Positions 1-8,826 of a stretch of 64,000 bases of DNA are shown one piece after another. Every line of letters begins with the position of its first letter. Position 1 is the stretch's first letter. The position numbers and the translations under genes were made by a program. Source of the stretch: Acidobacteriota bacterium (GTDB lineage Bacteria > Acidobacteriota > Thermoanaerobaculia > Gp7-AA8); contig JAJPHC010000063.1 in NCBI GenBank assembly GCA_021325515.1, positions 62,001-126,000 of the forward strand, in the 5' to 3' direction. The notes below the pieces were generated by a model that saw nothing but the letters and a program-made list of their open reading frames with translations, had not been told where the DNA came from and made no database searches.

Positions 1-560
1 CGCTTGAGACGTGCGCGCGCCGCTGTCGCTTTCTTTTCCGCATAGAGCCGTTCGTCGGCGCGCGCGAGCAGCGAACGGCGGACCATCCCCTCCGAGGGCC
101 ACGAGGCGACACCGACGGAAAAGGAAAGCGGCACGCGGATGCGCTCGCGCTCCGCCGGCGTGAAGAACTCATGCGATCGCATCGCGTCGCGGGCGCGCTC
201 TCCGAGTTGCCGCGCTTCCTCCGCATCGACTCCCGGAAGCAGCACGATGAACTCGTCGCCGCCGTAGCGGAAGAGCATGTCACCGCTGCGAAAATGCGTC
301 CGCAGCAGGGTCGCGGTCGTGCGCAGCACATCATCGCCGGAGAGATGCCCGTAGCGGTCGTTCACCTGCTTGAAGAGATCGAGATCGATCAGCACCAGCG
401 AGAGCTTGCCGCAGAGGCTCACCATCTCCTCCCAGCGCTCGTCGAGCAAAGACGTCAGCAGGCGAGCGTTGTAGAGGCCCGTCAGATCATCGCGGAACGC
501 CAGATCCGACTCCGCTGGCTGGAGCGGTGCCAGGACGTTTCGCTCGCCGTTCCCGATCAT
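1..560 (-). CDS. GGDEF-domain diguanylate cyclase (3' end outside window)
   Basis: The minus-strand frame opens with ATG at 560 (MIGNGERNVL) and stays open to the window edge, so the C-terminus is missing. A DDLTGLYN segment at about residue 25 begins a GGDEF domain. The active-site motif YGGDEF is intact and is preceded by RSGD five residues before GGDEF, the RxxD inhibitory I-site. Late signature residues (SVGVASWP, ARADERLYAEKK) are also present. Known role of the family: making c-di-GMP from two GTP, with product inhibition through the I-site. Only about 20 residues precede the domain, so no sensor domain is seen. The start lies 17 bases after the stop of the upstream permease gene, so co-transcription is likely. 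Confidence 0.85.
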   Translation of the reverse strand, partial: MIGNGERNVLAPLQPAESDLAFRDDLTGLYNARLLTSLLDERWEEMVSLCGKLSLVLIDLDLFKQVNDRYGHLSGDDVLRTTATLLRTHFRSGDMLFRYGGDEFIVLLPGVDAEEARQLGERARDAMRSHEFFTPAERERIRVPLSFSVGVASWPSEGMVRRSLLARADERLYAEKKATAARARLK

Positions 561-577
561 TGGACTGCTTGACGGTA

Positions 578-1783
578 CTACTCGTGCCGCAGCGCTTCAA
601 CCGGATTCAGCTTCGCGGCGCGCAGCGACGGCACGATCGTCGCCGCGAACGAGACGAGCAGCGAGAACGCGGCGATGATCGCCAGGTCCATCCACCTCGT
701 CACGAACGGGATCGACGACACGTAATACACCTCGGCGATCTCCGGCGGGAACGACAGCAGCTTGAAGCGAGTCATCACCCAGCAGATCAGCGTGCCGAGT
801 CCGATGCCGGCGGCGGTGCCTGCGAAGCCGACCATCGATCCGTACCAGACGAAGATGCGCGCCACGAGGTGCTGCTCCGCTCCCATCGACGTCAGAATGC
901 CGATCTCCTTCCGCTTCTCGTGCACGGTCATGATGAGCGTCGAAACGATGTTGAACGTCGAGACGAAGACGATCAGGCCGATGACGATGAAGAGCACGAT
1001 CTGCTGCAGCTTCAGCATCGAGAAGAGCTGGCGGTTGAGATCGCGCCAGTCGCTCACCGCGTAGTGATGGGAGGTCCTGTTGTCGATGTCGCGCACCGCG
1101 TCGTCGATCGCGGTGCCGGGCAGGAGCTTCACTTCGATCAGATTCGCCGAGCCTTCCATGCCGGTCAGGCGCTCCGCTTCGCGAAGGTCGATGAAGAGCC
1201 AGCGCGCGTCGTATTCGTAGAAGCCGGTGTCGAACACGTTCGTCACGACGAATGATGACGATTGCGGCATGAAGCTGCCTTGGCGGTCGCTCGGCACCGT
1301 GACGCTGATCGACGAGCCCTGCGTAACGCCGAGGCGCTTCGCCATGTACTTGCCGAGAGCGACGCCATGCAGCGTGCCCGCCGGTCCGACGACTCGGGCC
1401 AGCATCGGAGATGTTTTCGCGCGCGCGGGATCGATCCCCTTCAGCGTGACTTCCGCGCCGGTCGCGTTGGCCTCGGTCGTCACCAGCGCGATCTTGAAGA
1501 CGACTGGCGAAGCCTCGGCGACGCCCGGAGTTTCTCTCAGGATTTTCAGCACGGAGGAGGTGTTGGTGATCGGCCCCCCGACCGAGTAGACATAGACCTC
1601 GGCATTCCCGCCGAGAAGCTTGCGCTGAAGATCGCCGCGATACCCCGTCATGAGCGCCATCGAGATGACGAGCGCCATGACGCCGATGACAAGTCCGAAG
1701 ATCGAGACGAGCCCCACCGCGGACACGAGCGCATCCGTGGGCCGCCGCAGATACCGCCAGGCAATGAGCCGAGCCAGATTCAC
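578..1783 (-). CDS. LolC/LolE-type ABC transporter permease (FtsX family)
   Basis: A 401-residue membrane protein starting from GTG at 1783 (MNLARLIAWRYLRRP). It has the four-helix layout of lipoprotein-releasing permeases: one helix at about 20-45, a large periplasmic domain at about 50-260, and three helices at about 265-390, ending in SLRAAKLNPVEALRHE, typical of FtsX/MacB-type permeases. Family role: extracting lipoproteins from the inner membrane for the Lol pathway, together with the ATPase LolD. No LolD gene is adjacent, so the partner must be encoded elsewhere. LolC and LolE cannot be told apart here, and another FtsX-type permease function is possible. Palindromic repeat unit 1 lies only about 12 bases upstream of the start codon, so the promoter or leader overlaps that repeat. 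Confidence 0.88.
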   Translation of the reverse strand: MNLARLIAWRYLRRPTDALVSAVGLVSIFGLVIGVMALVISMALMTGYRGDLQRKLLGGNAEVYVYSVGGPITNTSSVLKILRETPGVAEASPVVFKIALVTTEANATGAEVTLKGIDPARAKTSPMLARVVGPAGTLHGVALGKYMAKRLGVTQGSSISVTVPSDRQGSFMPQSSSFVVTNVFDTGFYEYDARWLFIDLREAERLTGMEGSANLIEVKLLPGTAIDDAVRDIDNRTSHHYAVSDWRDLNRQLFSMLKLQQIVLFIVIGLIVFVSTFNIVSTLIMTVHEKRKEIGILTSMGAEQHLVARIFVWYGSMVGFAGTAAGIGLGTLICWVMTRFKLLSFPPEIAEVYYVSSIPFVTRWMDLAIIAAFSLLVSFAATIVPSLRAAKLNPVEALRHE

Positions 1784-1795
1784 GCGCCGCGTAGT

Positions 1796-1960
1796 TTAAG
1801 TTGGTCCGCGGGGGTCACACCTGGAAAATCAACTTAACGCCGCACGTTAAGTTGGTTTTCGGGGGTCACACCTGGAAAATCAACTTAACGGCGTGCCAGA
1901 CCGGGCGCGTTAAGTTGATTTTCCAGGTGTGACCCCCAAAACCCCCAAAAACCAACTTAA
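1796..1960. repeat. Three-unit palindromic repeat cluster (TTAAGTTG...CAACTTAA)
   Basis: Three related units lie at 1796-1837, 1847-1888 and 1910-1960, the third inverted relative to the first two. Each begins TTAAGTTG and ends CAACTTAA, so each can fold into a hairpin. Each carries a core GGGGGTCACACCTGGAAAAT or its complement; in unit 3 the core is lengthened by a second run of C and A bases. The stop codon of the downstream nucleotidase (1957-1959) lies inside unit 3. Terminal palindromes around a GGGGTCA core resemble REP/MITE-like elements mobilised in trans, but no transposase is present in the window. Confidence 0.85.
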
Positions 1961-3504
1961 CGGGTGATGCGGCCTTCGATGGATGTTGTGATCGTGTGGT
2001 TGGGGAGGGCGGCGATCGTTGCCTCGGTTGCTTTGCGGAAGTCGAGCGTCGGGCGGTCGGGCGGCGGCAGCAGCTTCGGCTTCGCCGGGTTCGCCGGATC
2101 GAACAGCGTGTAGCCGTCTTCCGCTCCCCTCTCGTATTCGAACGAGATCGTCCCGACCGTGTACGTCGCCGCGAGATCCAGCGGCTTGTCCCCGACCGTC
2201 ACGCTCGTCACGACACCCTTGCCGTCGACGACCTTGTACGTCAGCTTCAGCCCCGACACCTGCAGGAAGCGCCCATCTCCCGCTTCGACGAGCGACACGC
2301 TGTTGTTGAGGATGTCGAGCAACTGCTGTCCTGTCACGGCAAAGCGAACGAGTGGATTCGAGTAGTAGAAGATCCCCTCGATGTCATGCGTGCGCACCGG
2401 ACCGGCTGGAATGTTGTCGTTGATGCGGATTCCTCCGCCGTTCACGAACGCGACGTCAGTCTCCATCCAGCTCCGAATGACATCGGCGAGAAAGTTGCCC
2501 AGCGCGGATTCCCGCTGGCGCACCGCCGTCTCGACACCTTCCAGCAGATTCTTCGTCGTCCCGATCTCCACATTCGGACCGAGTTTCTCGTCGAGCGCCT
2601 TCAGCCACTTCTGCACCTCGGCATCGACCGCCGGATCTTTTTCGATCGCCGAGTCGAGCATCACGCGGCGCGTCGTGATCTTCGCCTCGCCTTCATCGGG
2701 AATGGCCACGTCCCACACGACCACGCTCACGGCATCGGCATCGCCCTTGGCGATCTTCGTCTTCCCCGCGGTTCGCTCCAGGTATTGATGATCGTGTCCG
2801 CCGGCGATGAGGGAGATCTCCGGAAACTTCTTCGCGAGCTCGACATCGTCGCCGAGGTCTTCATGCGTCAGACCGATGATGAGCTTCGCACCTTTGCGCT
2901 GGAGGTGATCAATCGCCGCACGCACATCCGCGAAGCGCGCCTCCTGATCGCGAAAATCGACGCGGAAGTAGTCGGACTGGCCGCTGTCCGTCGTCACGCC
3001 GAAGATGCCGACCGGAACTCCGCCCACGCGCACGACGACCTCGTTGTTCATCGGCGTGAGCCGAGAGGCGAACGTCTGCGTACACTTCCCGCCGCGGCAG
3101 TAGCGGACATTCGACGAGACCCAGTGGAAATCCGATTCCGCGACGCGCCCGAGCACATACATCGGATCAGAGCGCTCCAGCTCGTGATTGCCGAGCGTGA
3201 CGTACATCGCGTTGTCGATCTTCGCGCCGTCGCCGTCGAGCATGTTGAGCACGCGGATCATCGGCTCGCCGTTGAGGTACTTGCTCATGACCGACGGAAA
3301 GAGCAGATCCCCCGCATGCAGCACGAGCAGCGGCGTACCGTCGGCCTCGAGCTGTTTGCGCAGCGTCCGCACCCGCGCCAGTCCGCCGCGCGCTCCGTTC
3401 TCGATTCCCTCGATCTTGTAGACGTCGTTGAGTTGGAGAATCCGAAAGTGTTTCTCGGCGGCGAGCGCGTTGAAGGCGAAGCCCGCCGCGAGAATGATGG
3501 ACAG
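1957..3504 (-). CDS. Secreted bifunctional metallophosphatase/5'-nucleotidase (UshA-like)
   Basis: An N-terminal calcineurin-like phosphoesterase domain carries LHAGDLLFPS, TLGNHELERS and AGGHDHQ metal-site motifs. It is followed by a 5'-nucleotidase C-terminal domain (FVNGGGIR, YTVGTISFEYE). Family role: periplasmic hydrolysis of nucleotides or similar phosphoesters. The first in-frame conventional start is GTG at 3372, but homologous sequence continues upstream: ILQLNDVYKIEG (first metal motif, with Tyr where UshA has His) preceded by a signal-peptide-like stretch (ILAAGFAFNALAA). No ATG, GTG or TTG exists between the in-frame stop and this stretch. The gene therefore seems to start at CTG 3504, or ATC/ATT a few codons on, or a start was lost by mutation or error. 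It follows the TonB receptor stop by about 5 bases. Confidence 0.85.
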   Translation of the reverse strand: MSIILAAGFAFNALAAEKHFRILQLNDVYKIEGIENGARGGLARVRTLRKQLEADGTPLLVLHAGDLLFPSVMSKYLNGEPMIRVLNMLDGDGAKIDNAMYVTLGNHELERSDPMYVLGRVAESDFHWVSSNVRYCRGGKCTQTFASRLTPMNNEVVVRVGGVPVGIFGVTTDSGQSDYFRVDFRDQEARFADVRAAIDHLQRKGAKLIIGLTHEDLGDDVELAKKFPEISLIAGGHDHQYLERTAGKTKIAKGDADAVSVVVWDVAIPDEGEAKITTRRVMLDSAIEKDPAVDAEVQKWLKALDEKLGPNVEIGTTKNLLEGVETAVRQRESALGNFLADVIRSWMETDVAFVNGGGIRINDNIPAGPVRTHDIEGIFYYSNPLVRFAVTGQQLLDILNNSVSLVEAGDGRFLQVSGLKLTYKVVDGKGVVTSVTVGDKPLDLAATYTVGTISFEYERGAEDGYTLFDPANPAKPKLLPPPDRPTLDFRKATEATIAALPNHTITTSIEGRITR

Positions 3505-3509
3505 AACCT

Positions 3510-5687
3510 TTATAACTTCACCCCCGCGCGAAACAGAATCCTGCGTCCCTGCATGCGATAGTCGAATGGAAAGTCATTCGTCTTCACCAGCATGCGGTCA
3601 TTCTTGCCCAGAAGATTCGTTCCCTGCACACCCAGCTCCAGTTTTTCGCTGATGCGATAGTTGAACACGCCGTCGAGCGACAGCCAGGAACCGACCGTGC
3701 TCCCGCGATACGGCAGGAACTGAGGATCGAGCCGGTCGCTGTCGCGGCGGTTCACCTCGCCCTGGTAATGCGCCGAGATCGACCCCTGCCACTTCCGCGC
3801 GTCATGCATGTAGCCCGCGTTGGCGATGTGCTCGGGATACCAGGTCATCTCGTGCCGGCTGACGGCGATCGTCGGATCGATGATCGTCTCGTCGAGCCGT
3901 CTCGCGAACGACACGTTGGCGAATGCGTAATCCTGCGGCGTGCCGAATAGCGACTCGAGCTCCAGACCCGCCGTCTTCAGCGAGAACACATTCGTGCTCA
4001 GATTCGCATTCGCGACGCTGTACGCGATCTCGTTCTTGAAATTGTTGCGAAATGCGTTCGCCCGCAACAGCAGATCGTTCGTCGCGCGCCACTCGGTGAT
4101 GAACTCGAGGCTCGTCACGTTCTCCGGCTGCAACTGCCGCGGATTCGATGCGAGCGAATAGGTGTTCGCACCGAACATCTCGGTCGGCGCAGGCGCGCGG
4201 AACGCCCTGCCGATCAGTGCCTTCATCGTCACCTTGCCGCCCGGCTTGAAGATGAGCCCGAGGCGCGGGCTCGTCTGCGAAAACGACTTGCTCTCCTTCG
4301 GCGTACCGGCCACATCGAGCGCGTTCAGCTTGAACGACTGCCGGTCGTAGCGCATGCCGGCCGTCAGCGCGATCTTCTCGCCGAACTTCGTTCCGCTCGA
4401 GTACTGCGCGTAGGCCCCGAGGTTGTACACGGGATTGCCTTTCACCCAGGCGAGCCAGGGCCCGAGCGGCTGCATCCGATTCTGATCGAACGGCTGATAG
4501 TCGCCGCCGTAGTTGATGTTGACGTTCGAGAAGTGCTCGTTGTCGCCGCGATAGTCGAAGCGGTCCGTCTCGATACCGGTGACGACCGACGCATTGGCGC
4601 TCATCGGAATCGAAACCTGCGCGCGTCCGAACACGTCGCTCGCCGATGTATCCAGGAACTCCCACAATCCCGCGGGATAGAAGTCGCCGTAGGGATCCGT
4701 CGCGTCATTCGGGTAATAGCGCTGATTCCAGTTGATCGAATGGCGCTGATAGCGGACGACGTACTCTTCCTGCCACTTCCGCGCGTTCGTACGCCGGTAC
4801 GAGAGCGATGCGAGCTGCCGCGTCTCGTGCATCGCTTCCTTGAAATCAGGGATGTAGAAGATCCATCCGTGGCCCGTGCCGAAATCCCATCCCTGCCAGT
4901 GCACCTGCAGCGAAAGACCGCTCAGCGCGCCGCGGCCATCGACCTTCGTGAAGACGTAGTCGTTCCGCCGGTGATCGTGCGTGCGAAACTGAAGCAGCTT
5001 GCCGGCGCTGTCCGCGCGGCGCGAGCCGTCGTAGGAGAAGTACTCATTGCCGTTCGTCTCCGAGCCGCTGTAGCCGGCCACGAACGAGACGAGGTCCGAG
5101 CTCGAGCCGCCGATCACGTCGACGTTGCGCGTTCCGAAGTTGCCATAGCGCAATGTGCCGCTGACCGTTCCTCCCAGATCTTCCGGCTTCAGCGTCGTGA
5201 TGCTGACCGCCCCGTTCATCGCATTCGATCCATACAGCGCCGACCCGGGGCCGCGCAGGACCTCGACCGACTTTGCCATGAACAGCGGCGTGATCTCCGA
5301 CGTGTATGCGCTGCCGTACAGGTTGTCGTTCACCGGCACGCCGTCGACGAGCAGCAGCAGATGGTTGTTGTTCCACCCTTCGAACACGCCGCGCGATGAA
5401 ACCGTACGCCGATCGTAGTCCATCGACGGAGCAAAGCCCGGCTGTGCGTAGAGCAGCGCGTTGATACTGTTCCAGCCGAAGCCCTGAAACTGATAGTCGG
5501 GAATCACGGAGATCGACGCCGGCGCATCGCTCACGAGCTGCGAGAGTTTCGACGCGAGTGTGACGAACGTCGACATCAGCTCGTCGAGGCTCATGTCCTC
5601 GACTTTCTTCGGCGGCGGTGGCGGAGTCTGAGCGAAGAGAGGGAGCGCGATACAGATCACAAGGAGAGAGCCGACGAAACGGGTCAT
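3510..5687 (-). CDS. TonB-dependent outer-membrane receptor
   Basis: A 725-residue protein with a signal peptide (MTRFVGSLLVICIALPLFAQ), then a plug domain at about 45-165 containing VEVLRGPGSALYGSNAMNGA, then a long beta-barrel region ending in an aromatic/hydrophobic strand (ILFRAGVKL). Family role: energy-dependent uptake of metal chelates, vitamins or oligomers across the outer membrane, powered by TonB-ExbBD. No clear TonB box was seen near the mature N-terminus. A good GGAGG ribosome site precedes the ATG. The downstream nucleotidase follows with almost no gap, suggesting an operon, perhaps for phosphoester or nucleotide scavenging; the substrate cannot be read from sequence. Confidence 0.9.
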   Translation of the reverse strand: MTRFVGSLLVICIALPLFAQTPPPPPKKVEDMSLDELMSTFVTLASKLSQLVSDAPASISVIPDYQFQGFGWNSINALLYAQPGFAPSMDYDRRTVSSRGVFEGWNNNHLLLLVDGVPVNDNLYGSAYTSEITPLFMAKSVEVLRGPGSALYGSNAMNGAVSITTLKPEDLGGTVSGTLRYGNFGTRNVDVIGGSSSDLVSFVAGYSGSETNGNEYFSYDGSRRADSAGKLLQFRTHDHRRNDYVFTKVDGRGALSGLSLQVHWQGWDFGTGHGWIFYIPDFKEAMHETRQLASLSYRRTNARKWQEEYVVRYQRHSINWNQRYYPNDATDPYGDFYPAGLWEFLDTSASDVFGRAQVSIPMSANASVVTGIETDRFDYRGDNEHFSNVNINYGGDYQPFDQNRMQPLGPWLAWVKGNPVYNLGAYAQYSSGTKFGEKIALTAGMRYDRQSFKLNALDVAGTPKESKSFSQTSPRLGLIFKPGGKVTMKALIGRAFRAPAPTEMFGANTYSLASNPRQLQPENVTSLEFITEWRATNDLLLRANAFRNNFKNEIAYSVANANLSTNVFSLKTAGLELESLFGTPQDYAFANVSFARRLDETIIDPTIAVSRHEMTWYPEHIANAGYMHDARKWQGSISAHYQGEVNRRDSDRLDPQFLPYRGSTVGSWLSLDGVFNYRISEKLELGVQGTNLLGKNDRMLVKTNDFPFDYRMQGRRILFRAGVKL

Positions 5688-5745
5688 GACGTCCTCCGTA
5701 TGCTGCGGCTGCGAGTGGTGCCGAAATTATATGTCCGCCCTGTAC

Positions 5746-5813
5746 GACAGGCGCCCTCGCCTGTCGGGATGGGTGGTGGACAGACGGCGATTGGACAGGC
5801 GAGGGCGCCTGTC
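5746..5813. repeat. Nested inverted repeat, probable murI terminator
   Basis: Two 20-base arms (5746-5765 and 5794-5813) are exact reverse complements. Each arm is itself a palindrome: GACAGGCG and CGCCTGTC around a 4-base loop. The right arm abuts the murI stop codon. The unit can fold as one long hairpin or as two small ones. It may act as a transcription terminator for murI or be a dispersed repeat. Confidence 0.8.
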
Positions 5814-6605
5814 CTACAGGCTCACGAGCTCGAGGCTCTCGATGTCGCGCGAGAGAAACTCCGCCGCGATCTTGCGGAAGCGCTCCTCCGCGTCGGTCAC
5901 GAGAAAATGATGCTCGGCCTCGCCGCGCGCGGAGTCACCGACGATCGACTTCACCCACGCGGCGGTCGTCTCCGCGCTGTCGACGATCGCCATCGAATCG
6001 CCGACGACCTTCTCGATGGTTCCGCGGAGGATCGGATAGTGCGTGCAGCCGAGGACGAGCGTATCGACGCCGGCGTCGATGAGAGGCTCGAGATAGACCT
6101 CGGCGACCTCGCGCGCGACATGCGTATTCGCCCACCCTTCTTCGGCCAGCGGCACGAAGAGCGGCGCCGCGCATTCCAGCACTTCGACATTCGGATCGAG
6201 GGTATGGATGGCCTTCCGGTAGGCGTGCGACTTCACCGTCCCCTCGGTCGCGATCACGCCGACGCGCCCCCGCGTCTTCGCGATTGCCGCGCGCGCTCCC
6301 GGCTCGACGACGCCGATGACCGGAATCGGCAGCGTTTCCTGCAGCGTCGGCAGCGCGGCCGCGGTCGCGGTGTTGCAGGCGACGACGAGCATCTTGATTC
6401 CGCGCTGCATCAGATGGTTAGCCGCCTCGAGCGAGTAGCGAACGACGGTCTGCGGCGACTTCGTTCCGTACGGTACGCGCGCCGAGTCGCCGAGATAGAT
6501 CAGCGATTCGCCGGGGAGCGCGCGGTGGATCTCGCGGAACACCGTGAGTCCGCCCACGCCCGAGTCGAACACGCCGATGGGTGCCTCAGCCGGCAGGCTC
6601 GCCAT
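5814..6605 (-). CDS. murI: Glutamate racemase
   Basis: A 263-residue Asp/Glu racemase, normal length for the family. It converts L-glutamate to D-glutamate for peptidoglycan. Visible motifs are IGVFDSGVGGLTV near the N-terminus, VACNTATAA containing catalytic Cys77, and VLGCTHYPIL containing Cys187; both catalytic cysteines are present. The start was placed at ATG 6605 ([11 protein letters not shown]), as the longer open frame upstream encodes only Arg-rich sequence antisense-free of homology and overlaps the regulator gene. With this start the gene overlaps the end of the upstream regulator by 20 bases, implying translational coupling. Confidence 0.95.
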   Translation of the reverse strand: MASLPAEAPIGVFDSGVGGLTVFREIHRALPGESLIYLGDSARVPYGTKSPQTVVRYSLEAANHLMQRGIKMLVVACNTATAAALPTLQETLPIPVIGVVEPGARAAIAKTRGRVGVIATEGTVKSHAYRKAIHTLDPNVEVLECAAPLFVPLAEEGWANTHVAREVAEVYLEPLIDAGVDTLVLGCTHYPILRGTIEKVVGDSMAIVDSAETTAAWVKSIVGDSARGEAEHHFLVTDAEERFRKIAAEFLSRDIESLELVSL

Positions 6606-7979
6606 CCCCTGCCACTCCCGCGCCCGCCTCGCGCCTGATGTTGTACTGCTCGATCTTCTTGTAGAGATTCGAGCGCGGCGTGTCGATCGCTTCCGCCGTC
6701 TTGGAGACGTTCCATCCATGCTCGCGCAGCTTGGCGAGGATGAACGCCTTCTCCGCCTCGTCCTTGAACTCCTGCAGCGTGTTGAGACGCATCGCGCCGG
6801 CGATGATGTCGGCAGGCGCGCGGAAAAATTCGGACGGGAGATCGGTCACATCGATCTCTTCGTGCGGCACCATGATGACCAGCCGCTCGATGAGATTGCG
6901 CAGCTCACGCACGTTGCCGCGCCACGACGCGTCGGAGAGAGCTTTCAGCGCGGCCGGCTTGAACTTCTTCGGGTGGAAGTTGTGCTCCTCGCTGAAGAGC
7001 TGTGCGAAGTGCTGCGCCAGGATGGCGATGTCATCGCGCCGCTCGCGCAACGGCGGCGTGCGAATCGGAATCACGTTCAGCCGTAGTAGAGATCCTCGCG
7101 GAATCGCCCGCTCCTGATCTCTTCCTCCAGATCCTTGTTGGTCGCGGCGATCACGCGCACGTCGACTTTCACCACCGTCGCCGAGCCGACCGGCTCGACC
7201 TCCCCCTCCTGCAGCACGCGCAGAACCTTCGCCTGCGTGCGCAGCGACATGTCGCCGATCTCATCAAGGAAGATCGTGCCGCCATCCGCGGCCACGAATT
7301 TCCCCGTCTGCTTGCGCACCGCGCCGGTGAAGGAGCCCTTCTCATGTCCGAACAGCTCGGCCTCGATCAGCTCCTCGGGAATCGCCGCGCAGTTCACCTG
7401 CACAAAACTCTGTGCAGCGCGCGAAGAGCGGCGATGGATCTCGCGCGCGACGAGCTCCTTGCCGGTGCCCGATTCGCCGGTGATCAGCACCGTAGCCTTG
7501 GTCGGCGCAGCGCGATCGATCAGCGTCTTGAGCTCGGCCATCGGAGCCGACTCCCCGACGAGCTGATAGACCTTCTCGCTCTTCTCGCGCAGCTCGCCGA
7601 CCTGCTCCTCGAGCTTCTGCGTACGAACGGCGTTGCGGACGGCGAGCAGCAGCTTCTCGCGGTTCAGCGGCTTCTCCAGGAAGTCGAACGCGCCGCGCTT
7701 CGTACACTCGACGGCAGTCGAGATGTCGCCGTGACCGGAGACCATGACCACCGGCGTCATGATCTTCATCTCTTTCAGATTCTCGAGGACTTCGATGCCG
7801 TCGAGGACGGGCATCTTGATGTCGAGCAGGATCGCGTCGAAGGGCGTCTTCTGCGCCTTCTCGAGGCCATCCTGTCCCGAGCGCGCCTCGTCGACGCGGT
7901 AGCCCTCGTACTCCAATGTCATCCGGATGGCTTCCCGGATGGCGGTTTCATCATCGACTACAAGAACGCGATACGGCAT
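6586..7979 (-). CDS. NtrC-family sigma-54 response regulator, apparent frameshift
   Basis: Domains in order: receiver ([11 protein letters not shown] start, phospho-acceptor Asp in ILLDIKMP), AAA+ sigma-54 activator with Walker A GESGTGKE and a GSFTGA loop (usual form GAFTGA), and a Fis-type helix-turn-helix ([20 protein letters not shown]). The reading frame breaks near 7080. The sequence reads REDLYYG-stop, whereas the family motif is [14 protein letters not shown]; adding one C restores [14 protein letters not shown] and the rest of the protein. All domains are otherwise intact, so this is either a sequencing or assembly error or a very recent mutation. Family role: activating sigma-54 promoters when phosphorylated. 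No cognate histidine kinase is adjacent. Confidence 0.87.
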
Positions 7980-8074
7980 AGGTGCGAATGACCTCAGTGC
8001 ATGAGCTTGGCCAATTGTATGTTGGGGAGTGCGTGCGCCGCGGGCCGGCGGGGTTCCGAGGTAAGCTGAAGCGG

Positions 8075-8605
8075 ATGGAGTTCGAACGCGTTCTGACGAC
8101 GTTCCTCGAATTCTTCGATCGAGAGAACATCCGTTACGCGATCGTCGGAGGATTGGCCGTTCACGCCTACGGACGGCTCCGCTCGACGAAGGAAGTGGAC
8201 TTCGCCGTCGATCTCGCAAATCGGCAGCGAGTCATCGCGTTTGCCGAATCATTGGGGTATGACACGCTCCTCACCAGCCGCGCTTTTTCCAATCACGCTC
8301 ACGCAGACGCAGCATGGGGCCGTGTCGACTTCATGTATTTCGATCCGGCAACCGCGGCAAAGGTATTCGCCGGCTCGCGGCCGCAGCAGATCATGGCGAA
8401 CATCACGGCAACCGTCGCCTCACCGGAACATGTAGCCATGATGAAGGCGCTCTCCATGAAAAATCATCCCCATCGGGTTCTCTATGAAGGACACGACGTC
8501 CAGGTACTCATGAGCGCCCCTGGCGTCGATATTGAGAGCGTAAGGGACTACTATCGGACGCACGGGTTGTTGGAGCTATTCGATGCCATCGTCAAGAAAA
8601 GTTGA
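8075..8605 (+). CDS. Nucleotidyltransferase-fold protein (AbiEii/MNT-like)
   Basis: A 176-residue protein starting at ATG 8075 ([18 protein letters not shown]). It shows the minimal nucleotidyltransferase pattern [20 protein letters not shown] followed by KEVDFAVDL, where a canonical enzyme has a second metal aspartate (DxD); here only one Asp is obvious. Such proteins occur as toxin-antitoxin or housekeeping nucleotidyltransferases. It overlaps a 68-residue small gene by 23 bases, making a two-gene unit. Its start region is divergent from the regulator gene at 7979. Confidence 0.75.
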   Translation: MEFERVLTTFLEFFDRENIRYAIVGGLAVHAYGRLRSTKEVDFAVDLANRQRVIAFAESLGYDTLLTSRAFSNHAHADAAWGRVDFMYFDPATAAKVFAGSRPQQIMANITATVASPEHVAMMKALSMKNHPHRVLYEGHDVQVLMSAPGVDIESVRDYYRTHGLLELFDAIVKKS

Positions 8606-8789
8606 GCCGCTCGATGAGCTGGCCGATTGGCTGACGCTCACTCCGGAAGACAACCAGAAGCTCTGGGATGTGAAACAGCTCGACTGGCTGCCCTGGGATG
8701 AGTATCTCGCCTGGTGCTCGTATCTCACGAAAGACGAGCCCCCTTCGCGCGAGATCACCCCTCCCGACATCGAGCCCTTCACGCTCTGA
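8583..8789 (+). CDS. Small acidic hypothetical protein (68 aa)
   Basis: An open frame, ATG to stop, overlapping the 3' end of the nucleotidyltransferase gene by 23 bases. The protein is acidic and Trp-rich (LWDVKQLDWLPWDEYLAWCSY) with no membrane segment. I do not recognise the family. The overlap and shared strand suggest it is translated together with, and possibly binds, the nucleotidyltransferase. pepA starts 38 bases downstream. Confidence 0.6.
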   Translation: MPSSRKVEPLDELADWLTLTPEDNQKLWDVKQLDWLPWDEYLAWCSYLTKDEPPSREITPPDIEPFTL

Positions 8790-8826
8790 CCGCGTTGGCG
8801 CGCAACCGGATACAATCCGCCCTCGC

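Noticed and set aside
527-1255. Long plus-strand open frame opposite the LolC/E gene
   Set aside because: Arg/His/Asp-rich, lies fully antisense to a well-supported membrane protein, no recognisable motif; high-GC antisense frames are common here.
1996-3561. 521-codon plus-strand frame over the nucleotidase
   Set aside because: Compositional shadow of the minus-strand gene; no family features and no ribosome site.
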